Shown here piece by piece: positions 27,650-35,289 of a stretch of DNA of 64,000 bases. The notes below the pieces were generated by a model, which made no database searches, had not been told where the DNA came from, and was given only the letters and a program-made list of their open reading frames with translations. Made by a program: the position numbers and the translations under genes. This stretch comes from Variovorax paradoxus (GTDB lineage: Bacteria > Pseudomonadota > Gammaproteobacteria > Burkholderiales > Burkholderiaceae_C), in NCBI RefSeq assembly GCF_024734665.1, contig NZ_CP102931.1, positions 804,001-868,000 on the forward strand, read 5' to 3'. Numbering within the stretch: position 1 is the stretch's first letter; the number at the start of each line of letters is the position of its first letter.

Positions 27650-28276
27650 ATGACAGTTCAGTTCATGGCGCAGCCGCGTCATCGTTGGACGCGCCTGCTT
27701 GGTGCGCTAGCAACCGGCCTGATGGCCCTGGCAATGGTCGGCTGTGCCAGCCACTACGTAGATGGCAGCACGAAGGAAGTGGACGCAGCAACCTTCAGGA
27801 AGCCTGCGGCGCCTGCGCCAGTGCAGGTTCTTTTCGAGTTCGAGACAAAGGGTGTTTCCAACACACGCGCAACGGACGCGCTGAAGAAGCAGGTGGTCGA
27901 GCAGGTGCGTGGCAGTGGGTTGTTCTCGGCCGCGGATGAAAAGCCCGTGCCGAACGGCGCGTTGCTAGGGGTCAAGCTCAACAACGTGCCGATGCAGGAC
28001 GACGCGTTCAGCAAGGGCTTCGCGACGGGCCTGACCTTCGGACTCGCGGGCTCGCAAGTCTCCGATGGCTACATCTGCACGGTGCAGTACATGGCGCCTG
28101 GCAAGGAGCCGGTGGTCAAGGTTGTGCGTCATGCGATTCACACGACGATTGGGGCCGCGGCGACACCAGGCAATTCCCGGAAGGCGAAAGACATCACCGA
28201 TGCGGTGAACACCATGGTTCGGCAGATCGTCGGCAATGCGCTGAACGATCTATCGCGTGATCCCGCATTCAACTGA
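27650..28276 (+). CDS. Lipoprotein, function unknown (first of adjacent pair)
   Basis: A 208-residue predicted lipoprotein. The signal peptide ends in the lipobox LAMVGC (Cys32), with Ala-Ser after the cysteine, compatible with outer-membrane sorting. The mature part contains EFETKGVSNTRATDALKKQV and a Gly/Phe-rich segment (KGFATGLTFGLAG). A strong ribosome-binding site, GGGGAGGAG, precedes the ATG at 27650. A second lipoprotein gene starts 5 bases after the stop, so the two are almost certainly co-expressed. I do not recognise the family. Confidence 0.8.
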   Translation: MTVQFMAQPRHRWTRLLGALATGLMALAMVGCASHYVDGSTKEVDAATFRKPAAPAPVQVLFEFETKGVSNTRATDALKKQVVEQVRGSGLFSAADEKPVPNGALLGVKLNNVPMQDDAFSKGFATGLTFGLAGSQVSDGYICTVQYMAPGKEPVVKVVRHAIHTTIGAAATPGNSRKAKDITDAVNTMVRQIVGNALNDLSRDPAFN

Positions 28277-28281
28277 GCACG

Positions 28282-28881
28282 ATGAAAGACGGCACCATGT
28301 CCTCGAGCCTCATTCGAAAATTTGCGCTCGCCGTTGCTGGCGCCACCCTTGTGCTGCTCACCGGTTGTGCGCAGGTCAAGCTGGCGGAGCCGTCAGCCAG
28401 CATCGACAACATCCAACTGGCAAAGTCTTCAGGTCTCGCGCCTGTGGCCGTAGGGGCCTTTGTGCCTGCGGCAGGCTTGCCGAAGAGCGTTGACCAAAGC
28501 GTGAGCATCCGCAGCAACACTTTCTTCTCGCCCTATGACAGTTCGTTTTCCAAGTACCTCCAGCAAACGCTGAGCGTCGAGTTGAAAGGGGCCGGCTTGC
28601 TCGAGTCGACGAGCAAGACGGTCATTGGCGGGCAGCTGACAAAGAGCACGGTCGAAGCGGGCGCATCGCAGGGCGCGGCCAGCCTGGGCGCGCGCTTCAA
28701 TGTCAGTCGCGATGGCAATACCGTGTACGAGAAGGAACTGGTCGAGAACGACAACTGGCCGTCTTCTTTCGTCGGGGCTGTCGCGATTCCTGATGCAGTC
28801 AATCACTACACGGCGCTCTATCGCCGACTGGTGGCTCGTCTGTTCAAGGACGAGGCCTTCAGGGCAGCCGTCAAACCCTGA
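28282..28881 (+). CDS. Lipoprotein, function unknown (second of adjacent pair)
   Basis: A 199-residue predicted lipoprotein with lipobox LLTGC (Cys29). The mature domain has the pattern SNTFFSPYDSSFSKYLQQTL, then SKTVIGGQLTKSTVEAG and a C-terminal VNHYTALYRRLVARLF. Such small alpha/beta lipoproteins are often envelope accessory factors, but no function can be assigned. An internal ATG at 28297 (MSSSLIRK) is an alternative start giving a tighter signal peptide. Followed by a strong bidirectional-looking terminator. Confidence 0.8.
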   Translation: MKDGTMSSSLIRKFALAVAGATLVLLTGCAQVKLAEPSASIDNIQLAKSSGLAPVAVGAFVPAAGLPKSVDQSVSIRSNTFFSPYDSSFSKYLQQTLSVELKGAGLLESTSKTVIGGQLTKSTVEAGASQGAASLGARFNVSRDGNTVYEKELVENDNWPSSFVGAVAIPDAVNHYTALYRRLVARLFKDEAFRAAVKP

Positions 28882-28897
28882 ACATCAGCCCAAAAAC

Positions 28898-28928
28898 AAA
28901 AACGCCCACTCGACGAGTGGGCGTTTTT
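28898..28928. terminator. Bidirectional rho-independent terminator
   Basis: AACGCCCACT and AGTGGGCGTT form a 10-bp stem around the small loop CGACG. It is flanked by an A-run on the left and a T-run on the right, so it can terminate both the plus-strand lipoprotein transcript and the minus-strand rplY transcript. Confidence 0.85.
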
Positions 28929-28968
28929 AAGGTTGCAACGAGCGCGGTGCTCGTTCTTCGCAAGAGGG

Positions 28969-29655
28969 TTACTTCTTGGCAGGCGTCTTGGCAGCGGGGG
29001 TCTTGGCTGCAGGAGCAGCCTTGCCACCCTTGCCGGCCGGCGCTGCTGCGGCGGCTGCATCGGCAGCGCCTTCAGCGGGTGCGTCGACTTCTTCAGCCGC
29101 CGGCGACACGGCCGAAGCCAGCACCGGGTTGACCTTGCCGTGGCTGACCCACTTCACGCCCTTGGGCAGCTTGATGTCCTTCAGCGTGACGGTGCCGTTC
29201 TTCTTCAGGCCCGACAGGTCGACTTCGATGAACTCCGGCAGGTCGGTCGGCAGGCAGTTCAGTTCGAGTTCGGTCGTCACGTGATTGACCAGGTTCAGGT
29301 CGATCTTGACGGCTTCGGATTCTTCTTCACCCTTGAAGTGCAGCGGCACCTTCAGGGTCATGCGGGTCTTGGCATCGACGCGCTGGAAGTCGATGTGTTG
29401 CACCAGCTGGCGGAACGGGTGGTATTGCACGTCGCGCAGCAGAACCTTGCTGACGTTGCCGCCCAGTTCCATTTCGAGCACGCTCGAATGGAAGGCTTCC
29501 TTCTTCAGGGCGTGCCACAGCGCGTTGTGATCGATCTCGATCAGTTGCGGCTGGGTGTCGCCACCGTAGACGATGCCGGGGGTCTTGCCCGAGATGCGGA
29601 GACGGCGGCTCGCACCCGTGCCCTGCTTTGCGCGCTCAAAAGCGACGAATTTCAT
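28969..29655 (-). CDS. rplY: 50S ribosomal protein L25/general stress protein Ctc
   Basis: This is a 228-residue L25, a 5S rRNA-binding protein, in the long (CTC/TL5) form with a beta-barrel N-terminal domain ([20 protein letters not shown]), a C-terminal beta domain (through [12 protein letters not shown]) and an Ala/Lys/Pro-rich tail (from about residue 190, ending [14 protein letters not shown]). The ATG at 29655 is chosen over an upstream in-frame ATG because it gives the canonical start. It is transcribed in the same direction as prs, 85 bases downstream. Confidence 0.95.
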   Translation of the reverse strand: MKFVAFERAKQGTGASRRLRISGKTPGIVYGGDTQPQLIEIDHNALWHALKKEAFHSSVLEMELGGNVSKVLLRDVQYHPFRQLVQHIDFQRVDAKTRMTLKVPLHFKGEEESEAVKIDLNLVNHVTTELELNCLPTDLPEFIEVDLSGLKKNGTVTLKDIKLPKGVKWVSHGKVNPVLASAVSPAAEEVDAPAEGAADAAAAAAPAGKGGKAAPAAKTPAAKTPAKK

Positions 29656-29740
29656 AACTAGCTCCTGTGAGAGTCCCACCGCGACCAGTGCGACTCCGGT
29701 TCAAAAAGGCTTCAGTAAGAAGCCCGCTCTTTGTCTCGGA

Positions 29741-30715
29741 TCAGAACAGGTTGTCCTGGTCCGAGAACAGACTCATCACCGACTCGCCCTTGGCAATGCG
29801 CTGGATCGTTTCGGCGATCAGCGGTGCCACGGAGAGTTGGCGGATCTTTCCGCAGGCATTGGCGCCGTCGGAAAGGGGAATGGTGTTGGTCACGACCACT
29901 TCGTCGAGGGCCGAGCCCTGCGTGATGCGCTCGATGGCCGGGCCCGAGAAGATAGGGTGCGTGCAGTAGGCGTAGACGCTCTTGGCGCCGCGCTCTTTCA
30001 GCACTTCGGCTGCTTTGACCAGCGTGCCGGCCGTGTCGATCATGTCGTCCATGATCACGCAGTTGCGGCCGTCGATCTCGCCGATGACGTTCATGACTTC
30101 GCTGACGTTGGCCTTCGGACGGCGCTTGTCGATGATGGCGAGGTCGCAGTTCAATTGCTTGGCCAGCGCACGGGCGCGAACCACGCCGCCGACGTCGGGC
30201 GAGACCACGATCAGGTCTTCGTAGTTCTTCGCGCGCAGGTCACCGAGCAGCACCGGCGAGGCGTAGATGTTGTCGACGGGGATGTCGAAGAAGCCCTGGA
30301 TCTGGTCGGCGTGCAGGTCCATCGTGAGCACGCGCTCGACACCGACGGTTTCCAGCAGGTTGGCCACGACCTTGGCCGAGATCGGCACGCGGCTCGAACG
30401 CGGGCGGCGGTCCTGGCGGGCATAGCCGAAATAGGGAATCACGGCGCTGATGCGTTCGGCCGAAGCGCGCTTGAGCGCGTCGACCATGATCAGCAGTTCC
30501 ATCAGGTTTTCGTTGGTCGGTGCGCAGGTCGACTGCACCACGAACACATCGCGCGCCCGGACGTTTTGGTTGATCTCGACGGTGACTTCACCGTCGGAGA
30601 AGCGACCGACGCGTGCGGCGCCCAGCGAGGTGCCGAGGTTGTGCGCGATTTCTGCAGCAAGGCCCGGATTGGCGTTGCCGGTGAAAACCATGAAATCAGG
30701 GTGATTAGCCTGCAT
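29741..30715 (-). CDS. prs: Ribose-phosphate pyrophosphokinase
   Basis: Prs makes 5-phosphoribosyl 1-diphosphate from ribose 5-phosphate and ATP. The 324-residue enzyme shows [22 protein letters not shown], the metal/PRPP motif [14 protein letters not shown], and the phosphoribosyl loop [16 protein letters not shown]. The ATG at 30715 yields [20 protein letters not shown]. Length fits class I enzymes. The 140 bases upstream, before tRNA-Gln, must hold its promoter together with the tRNA terminator. Confidence 0.97.
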   Translation of the reverse strand: MQANHPDFMVFTGNANPGLAAEIAHNLGTSLGAARVGRFSDGEVTVEINQNVRARDVFVVQSTCAPTNENLMELLIMVDALKRASAERISAVIPYFGYARQDRRPRSSRVPISAKVVANLLETVGVERVLTMDLHADQIQGFFDIPVDNIYASPVLLGDLRAKNYEDLIVVSPDVGGVVRARALAKQLNCDLAIIDKRRPKANVSEVMNVIGEIDGRNCVIMDDMIDTAGTLVKAAEVLKERGAKSVYAYCTHPIFSGPAIERITQGSALDEVVVTNTIPLSDGANACGKIRQLSVAPLIAETIQRIAKGESVMSLFSDQDNLF

Positions 30716-30821
30716 GAGCGCGTCCCGGCAGTGCAAATTGGCTTAGGAAGCCGCCAAAAGGTTTGTGATGCGTGGCGGCCGGTGAGCCGCCGATTATTGC
30801 AGCGGGTGGGCTGCAAAAGAA

Positions 30822-30845
30822 GACTGCGGCCGTTGGGCCGCAGTC
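30822..30845 (-). terminator. Terminator of tRNA-Gln transcript
   Basis: GACTGCGGCC and GGCCGCAGTC make a perfect 10-bp stem with a 4-base loop. Reading the minus strand, the stem is followed by TTCTTTTG, so it terminates transcription coming from ispE/tRNA-Gln before the prs promoter. Confidence 0.7.
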
Positions 30846-30855
30846 GTTGAAGATT

Positions 30856-30932
30856 TGGCAGGGGAGAAAGGATTCGAACCTTTGCATGCTGGAATCAAAA
30901 TCCAGTGCCTTAACCAGCTTGGCGACTCCCCT
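30856..30932 (-). tRNA. tRNA-Gln (anticodon TTG)
   Basis: On the minus strand the 77-base cloverleaf has an acceptor stem AGGGGAG/CTCCCCT, anticodon arm CTGGA-TTTTGAT-TCCAG with anticodon TTG, T-arm GGTTCGAATCC, discriminator G and an encoded CCA. It lies between ispE and prs, the usual betaproteobacterial position. Confidence 0.95.
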
Positions 30933-31002
30933 ACACGGGTCGATGGTTTTCACCATCAACCGATATATGTCGCATCGAACCGAATGAACGGTCCGATCAT
31001 CT

Positions 31003-31884
31003 TCAGGTTGCCCATCCCAAGAGCGGATGGACTTCCAGGTTGCTGCATTGACGAACCTGCCAGCCTTCGGGGGCTTCGAGCAGTTCCGCTTCCTGCGGCG
31101 CTTGCGGCATCTTCGCGAACACCGAACTTCCGGAGCCGGTCATCCGGGCCTTCAACCCCTGGGCGCCGAGCCATTCGATGGCGTCGGTGACGGCGGGGCA
31201 AAGTCGCTGGGCAACCGGCTGCAGGTCGTTGTGGCCGAAGTCGAAAACCGGGTTTCCCAGGTTCGTCGCTTCCAGCGATTCGCTATCTGCAGCAAAGCCC
31301 GAGATTATAGCAACAGGTGTGGCGCGTTGAAGATCGGAAGCCGAAAAAATTAATCGGGTATCGAGTCCCTCGGGTGGTTTGGCCACCGCGAAACGCGCCG
31401 ACGGCAGTGTAACCGGTGTGATTTCCTCGCCGATGCCCTCGACCCACGCGTTGCGGCCGCCGAGGAAGAAGGGCACGTCGGCACCCAGCTTCAGGCCGAT
31501 GTGGGCCAGCCGCGACAGGGGCAGGTTGAGCCCCCACAGGCGGTTCAGCGCGAGCAGGCAAGTGGCGGCATCCGAAGAGCCGCCGCCCATGCCCGCCTGG
31601 GCCGGCACATGCTTGGCCACGCCGATGTGAGCGCCCTGGCCAGGCGCGGCGAATGGCTGCAGGGCGCGTGCCGCGCGCAGGATCAGGTCGTCCGCGGGCA
31701 GTTCGGTCGTCAGGTCTTCGCGGCTTAGCTGCCCATCGCGCCGGAGTTCGACGTGCAGCGTGTCGCACCAGTCGATCAGCATAAAGACCGACTGCAGCAG
31801 GTGGTAACCGTCGTCGCGCCGGCCGGTGATGTGAAGGAAGAGATTGAGCTTGGCCGGCGCGGGAAGGTCGTAGATCGCCTTCAT
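31003..31884 (-). CDS. ispE: 4-diphosphocytidyl-2-C-methyl-D-erythritol kinase
   Basis: IspE phosphorylates CDP-methylerythritol in the MEP isoprenoid pathway. The 293-residue GHMP kinase has the substrate motif PAPAKLNLFLHITGRRDDGYH near the start and the ATP-binding loop AGMGGGSSDAA (97-107), plus MTGSGSSVFA near the C terminus. The ATG at 31884 overlaps the lolB stop by 4 bases (ATGA), so lolB and ispE are coupled, as in many proteobacteria. Confidence 0.96.
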   Translation of the reverse strand: MKAIYDLPAPAKLNLFLHITGRRDDGYHLLQSVFMLIDWCDTLHVELRRDGQLSREDLTTELPADDLILRAARALQPFAAPGQGAHIGVAKHVPAQAGMGGGSSDAATCLLALNRLWGLNLPLSRLAHIGLKLGADVPFFLGGRNAWVEGIGEEITPVTLPSARFAVAKPPEGLDTRLIFSASDLQRATPVAIISGFAADSESLEATNLGNPVFDFGHNDLQPVAQRLCPAVTDAIEWLGAQGLKARMTGSGSSVFAKMPQAPQEAELLEAPEGWQVRQCSNLEVHPLLGWAT

Positions 31885-32417
31885 GACCGCTCGAACACGA
31901 TGCGCAGGTCGGCCCGGGGGCTCGGCGATTCGCGCACGGCCTGCAGCCGTCCGTTGCCGAGTTGCGCAAGATCGGGCTTCCAGCCGGGGACGGGGTCGTT
32001 GCGGCCTGCGAGCCAGCCGAACAGCGCGCCGACCGGAATGGCAGCGCCGGTGGCGGCCTCGATCAGTTCGTCGACGGAGTCGAAGCGACGTGTCTTGCTG
32101 CCGTCCTTCAGCAGGGCCTCGCCCGGCGTCCAGTGCAGTTGCGCCAGCGTGCTGCCGATGGGCGTCGTGAGCGTCAAGTCGCCCGCGTCGGCGGAGCCGC
32201 GCAACTCGAACAGCGCAGCGAAGGTCTGCACCGGTTCGCTCTCGATGCGCAGCGACATCCGGCCGCTCCAGCTGTCCGAGGATTTCGGTGCGGAAGAGCC
32301 GCCCGACAGCTGCGCGCAGCCTGCCATCAGGAGAAAGGCCGCTCCACCCGCTGCCAGAAGGGTGCGGCGGCCGTGACCGGCCTGTGCTGGCGCGAATGCC
32401 CCTGCTGCCTGCGCCAT
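31881..32417 (-). CDS. lolB: Outer-membrane lipoprotein insertion factor LolB
   Basis: LolB receives lipoproteins from LolA and inserts them into the outer membrane. The 178-residue precursor has a long, Ala-rich signal peptide with lipobox LLMAGC (Cys34). The mature domain shows SWSGRMSLRIES, FELRGSADAGDLTLTTPIGS and GWLAGRNDP, typical of the LolB half-barrel. The order TPR-lolB-ispE supports the assignment; the TPR gene ends one base upstream of its start. Confidence 0.92.
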   Translation of the reverse strand: MAQAAGAFAPAQAGHGRRTLLAAGGAAFLLMAGCAQLSGGSSAPKSSDSWSGRMSLRIESEPVQTFAALFELRGSADAGDLTLTTPIGSTLAQLHWTPGEALLKDGSKTRRFDSVDELIEAATGAAIPVGALFGWLAGRNDPVPGWKPDLAQLGNGRLQAVRESPSPRADLRIVFERS

Positions 32418-32418
32418 G

Positions 32419-34284
32419 CTATGGCTTCACCCGCAGGCGTTTCAGCGTTTCCTGCAGCGTCTCGTTTTCGGCATCGCTCAGCAGGGCTTCTTTCCAGATC
32501 GTGACCGCGCGGTCTTTCTGGCCGGTGCTCCACAGGACTTCGCCGAAATGCGCGCCGATCTCGGGATCGGGCCGCGTCTTGTAGGCTGCTTCGAGGATGC
32601 GGATCGCCTCGGCCGTGTTGCCGAGCCGGAACTCGACCCAGCCCAGGCTGTCGGCGATGAACGGGTCTTCCGGCGCCAACTGCACCGCCTTCTGGATCAG
32701 CGTGCGTGCCTCGTCGAGCCGGATCTTGCGATCGGCGAACGAATAGCCCAGCGCGTTGTATGCGTTCTGGCTCTCGGGCTTGAGCTGGATGAGCCGGCGC
32801 AGCAGGCGCTCCATGTCGTCGAGGCGGTTGAGCTTCTCGGCGACCATGGCCTGGTCATAGACGAGGTCGCCGTCGTCCGGCGCCGCCACCGAGGCCTGGG
32901 CGAGCATGTCGTAGGCCGCCTGGAATTGCTTTGCATCGCGCAGCAGTTGCACTTCGGCGAGGAATTTCTGCTTCTTGTCGTCGGGCGTGCGCTCGGGCAG
33001 GCCGCGGATGATTTCGCGCGCCTGGGGCAGCTTGCCCTGGCGGGCCAGCAGGGCTGCGCGGCGGGTTTGCGCGGCTACCAGTTCGTCGGGGCCGTCGACG
33101 CGCGCGAGCCAGCGCTCGGCTGCCGTGAAGTCCTTGCGCCGTTCCGCCAGTTGCGACAGCGCAAAGTACGCCTGCGATACGCCGCGCTTGCGGTCGGCGG
33201 CGTCATTGACATCGCCGTCGGCGTCCTTGTTGGCGCTGCGGCTGCCCGACAGTTCGATGAAGCGCTTGATCGAAGTCTCGGCCGCGGCGTCCTGTTTGGC
33301 CTGCATCTGGAGGCTGCCGAGCAGCAGCCATGGCTCAGCAAGTTCGGGCCGCGACGTGGTCACTGCCTGGAGTTGCGTGGTGGCATCGTTGAAGCGCCGG
33401 TCCTCGACGAGCGCGCGGGCGTAGGCAATGCGCAGGTCGGGCGTGGCCTTCGGGTTGTTGTTCAGGTAGCGCGTGACGATTGGCTCGGCGAGCGGCTGGC
33501 CGGGGTCGATCATTTCGAGCGCCAGTGCAGCGGGTGCATCGGAGCTTGGGTCGATCTCCTGGCCCTTGCGCGCGGCTTCCAGTGCGCCGGAAGCATCGCC
33601 TGCATTGAGGCGCAGCCGGCCGACGGTGGCCCAGGCCAGTCCGCCGGTGGTCGGGTTCTTCAGCTCGTCGACCAGGGCCTGTTCGACCACCGAGGCGGCC
33701 AGCTTCTTGTCGGCGGCGCGCGAGTAATTGCGCGCGATCACGGCCATCAGCAGCGGGCGTTCGATCTGCGACGTGGCCGCCACTTCGGCGCGCAGCGGCT
33801 CGACGGTTTCGCTGATGCGGTTCAGCGCAATAAGGATCTGCAGTTCGATGCGGCGTGCATCACGCGAAGTCGGCAGGGCTTCCTGCCAGGCGCGTGCCGC
33901 GGCGAGTGCCGCATCGCCGGAGCGCGATTGCAGGGCGATCTCGACCGCGCGCTGGAACAGCTTGCCGTCGCGCAGCCGGCGGGCGGCATCGAGCACCAGC
34001 GCGTAGCCGGAGCCGGGGTCGCCGGAGCGGGCGGTCATTTCGCCCATAAGGATTTCGTAGAACAGGTCGGCCGTCAGCGCGGAGGGCTGCGGTGCGGGTT
34101 CGCTGGCGGCCTTGGCCGTGATGGGCTTGGGCCTTGTCGAGGGCTTCGGCTGTGCCGATTGTTCGATGGTCAGCGCGGGGCCGTTGGGGGTTGCAGGAGC
34201 GGGAGATTGTGCGTGGGCGGCACAAGCCAGCAAGGCGAGAGACGCGGCCGCCGCAAGGCGGTGTCGGCGGGGCGAAAGATTCAT
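32419..34284 (-). CDS. Exported tetratricopeptide-repeat protein
   Basis: A 621-residue protein with a signal peptide (LAAAASLALLACAAHAQ, cleavage near residue 25), then a Pro/Lys-rich linker and a long array of TPR-type helical pairs (about residues 65-610). These include AYFALSQLAERRKDFTAAER, ESQNAYNALGYSFADRKIRL and ADSLGWVEFRLGNTAEAIRI. It is the large TPR protein commonly encoded before lolB in beta- and gammaproteobacteria (PA4667-like). It probably works in the periplasm or outer membrane; its precise role is unknown. Divergent from mutM, with 80 bases between the starts. Confidence 0.88.
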   Translation of the reverse strand: MNLSPRRHRLAAAASLALLACAAHAQSPAPATPNGPALTIEQSAQPKPSTRPKPITAKAASEPAPQPSALTADLFYEILMGEMTARSGDPGSGYALVLDAARRLRDGKLFQRAVEIALQSRSGDAALAAARAWQEALPTSRDARRIELQILIALNRISETVEPLRAEVAATSQIERPLLMAVIARNYSRAADKKLAASVVEQALVDELKNPTTGGLAWATVGRLRLNAGDASGALEAARKGQEIDPSSDAPAALALEMIDPGQPLAEPIVTRYLNNNPKATPDLRIAYARALVEDRRFNDATTQLQAVTTSRPELAEPWLLLGSLQMQAKQDAAAETSIKRFIELSGSRSANKDADGDVNDAADRKRGVSQAYFALSQLAERRKDFTAAERWLARVDGPDELVAAQTRRAALLARQGKLPQAREIIRGLPERTPDDKKQKFLAEVQLLRDAKQFQAAYDMLAQASVAAPDDGDLVYDQAMVAEKLNRLDDMERLLRRLIQLKPESQNAYNALGYSFADRKIRLDEARTLIQKAVQLAPEDPFIADSLGWVEFRLGNTAEAIRILEAAYKTRPDPEIGAHFGEVLWSTGQKDRAVTIWKEALLSDAENETLQETLKRLRVKP

Positions 34285-34364
34285 CTGACCATAATAATCC
34301 AGGCTTTTGAACGAACCTTGCGTGGGGCTTAGTCAACGCCGCATTTGCCGGAGATTTACTTTTC

Positions 34365-35177
34365 ATGCCTGAGCTTCCCGAAGTCGAAGTCACCCGTCGC
34401 GGCTTTGCCGACCGCATTGCGGGCGCGCGCATCGACGCAGTGCGCATCGGCAAGCCTCTGCGCTGGGCCCTGATGGTGCTGCCCGAGGCGCTGGTCGGGC
34501 GGCAGGTGCACGAGGTGCGGCGGCGCGGCAAGTACCTGCTGATCGATCTCGATCGCGGCATCCTGCTGCTGCACCTGGGCATGTCGGGCAGCCTGCGTTT
34601 CGACACGGCATTGCCGCCGCCTGGGCCGCACGATCATTTCGACCTGGTCACGGACCGAGGCACGCTACGGCTCAACGACCCGCGCCGCTTTGGCGCCGTG
34701 GTCTACGTGGAGGACGAGGCCGCCCCGTGGGCCATCAAGTTGCTCGGCGGCCTTGGCATGGAGCCGCTGGGCGATGCCTTCGATCTCGACGCCTTCCACG
34801 CCGGCCTGAAGAAGCGAAAGAGCGCCGTCAAGCAGGTGCTGCTGGCGGGCGACGTGGTGGTGGGCGTGGGCAACATCTACGCGTCGGAGGCGCTGTTCCA
34901 GGCTGGCATCCGGCCGACGCTGTCGGCGGCGCGCATCAGTCGTCCGCGGGCGGCCAGGCTTCACGCAGCCGTGCGCGAAATCCTGGCCCGGGCGGTGGAG
35001 AAGGGCGGCAGCACGCTACGAGATTTCTCCAATGTGGACGGACAGAATGGCTATTTCCAGCTTGAAGCGACCGTTTATGGCCGTGCCGGCGAGCCCTGTC
35101 GGGTTTGTGCAACGCCGATCCGGCAGCTGCGCCAGGGGCAGCGCTCCACCTACTATTGCCCCAATTGTCAGAAGTAG
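34365..35177 (+). CDS. mutM: Formamidopyrimidine-DNA glycosylase (Fpg/MutM)
   Basis: MutM removes 8-oxoguanine and ring-opened purines and cleaves the abasic site. The 270-residue protein starts [14 protein letters not shown], with catalytic Pro2 and Glu3. It has [12 protein letters not shown] (conserved Lys), the helix-two-turn-helix [16 protein letters not shown] and the C-terminal zinc finger CRVC...CPNC, ending at the typical Gln-Lys. It partners functionally with MutY (37241) in the GO repair system; the two genes are separated only by a dynamin-like GTPase gene. Confidence 0.96.
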   Translation: MPELPEVEVTRRGFADRIAGARIDAVRIGKPLRWALMVLPEALVGRQVHEVRRRGKYLLIDLDRGILLLHLGMSGSLRFDTALPPPGPHDHFDLVTDRGTLRLNDPRRFGAVVYVEDEAAPWAIKLLGGLGMEPLGDAFDLDAFHAGLKKRKSAVKQVLLAGDVVVGVGNIYASEALFQAGIRPTLSAARISRPRAARLHAAVREILARAVEKGGSTLRDFSNVDGQNGYFQLEATVYGRAGEPCRVCATPIRQLRQGQRSTYYCPNCQK

Positions 35178-35289
35178 GCGCCGGGTCCAGATGCCGGATT
35201 CAGACGTGGATCTCAGGAGAAACAATTTGGAGACGTTGGTTGGTCGCCTCCCGATGCTATATTTGTAAATTGTTTCTTACATATTTCCC

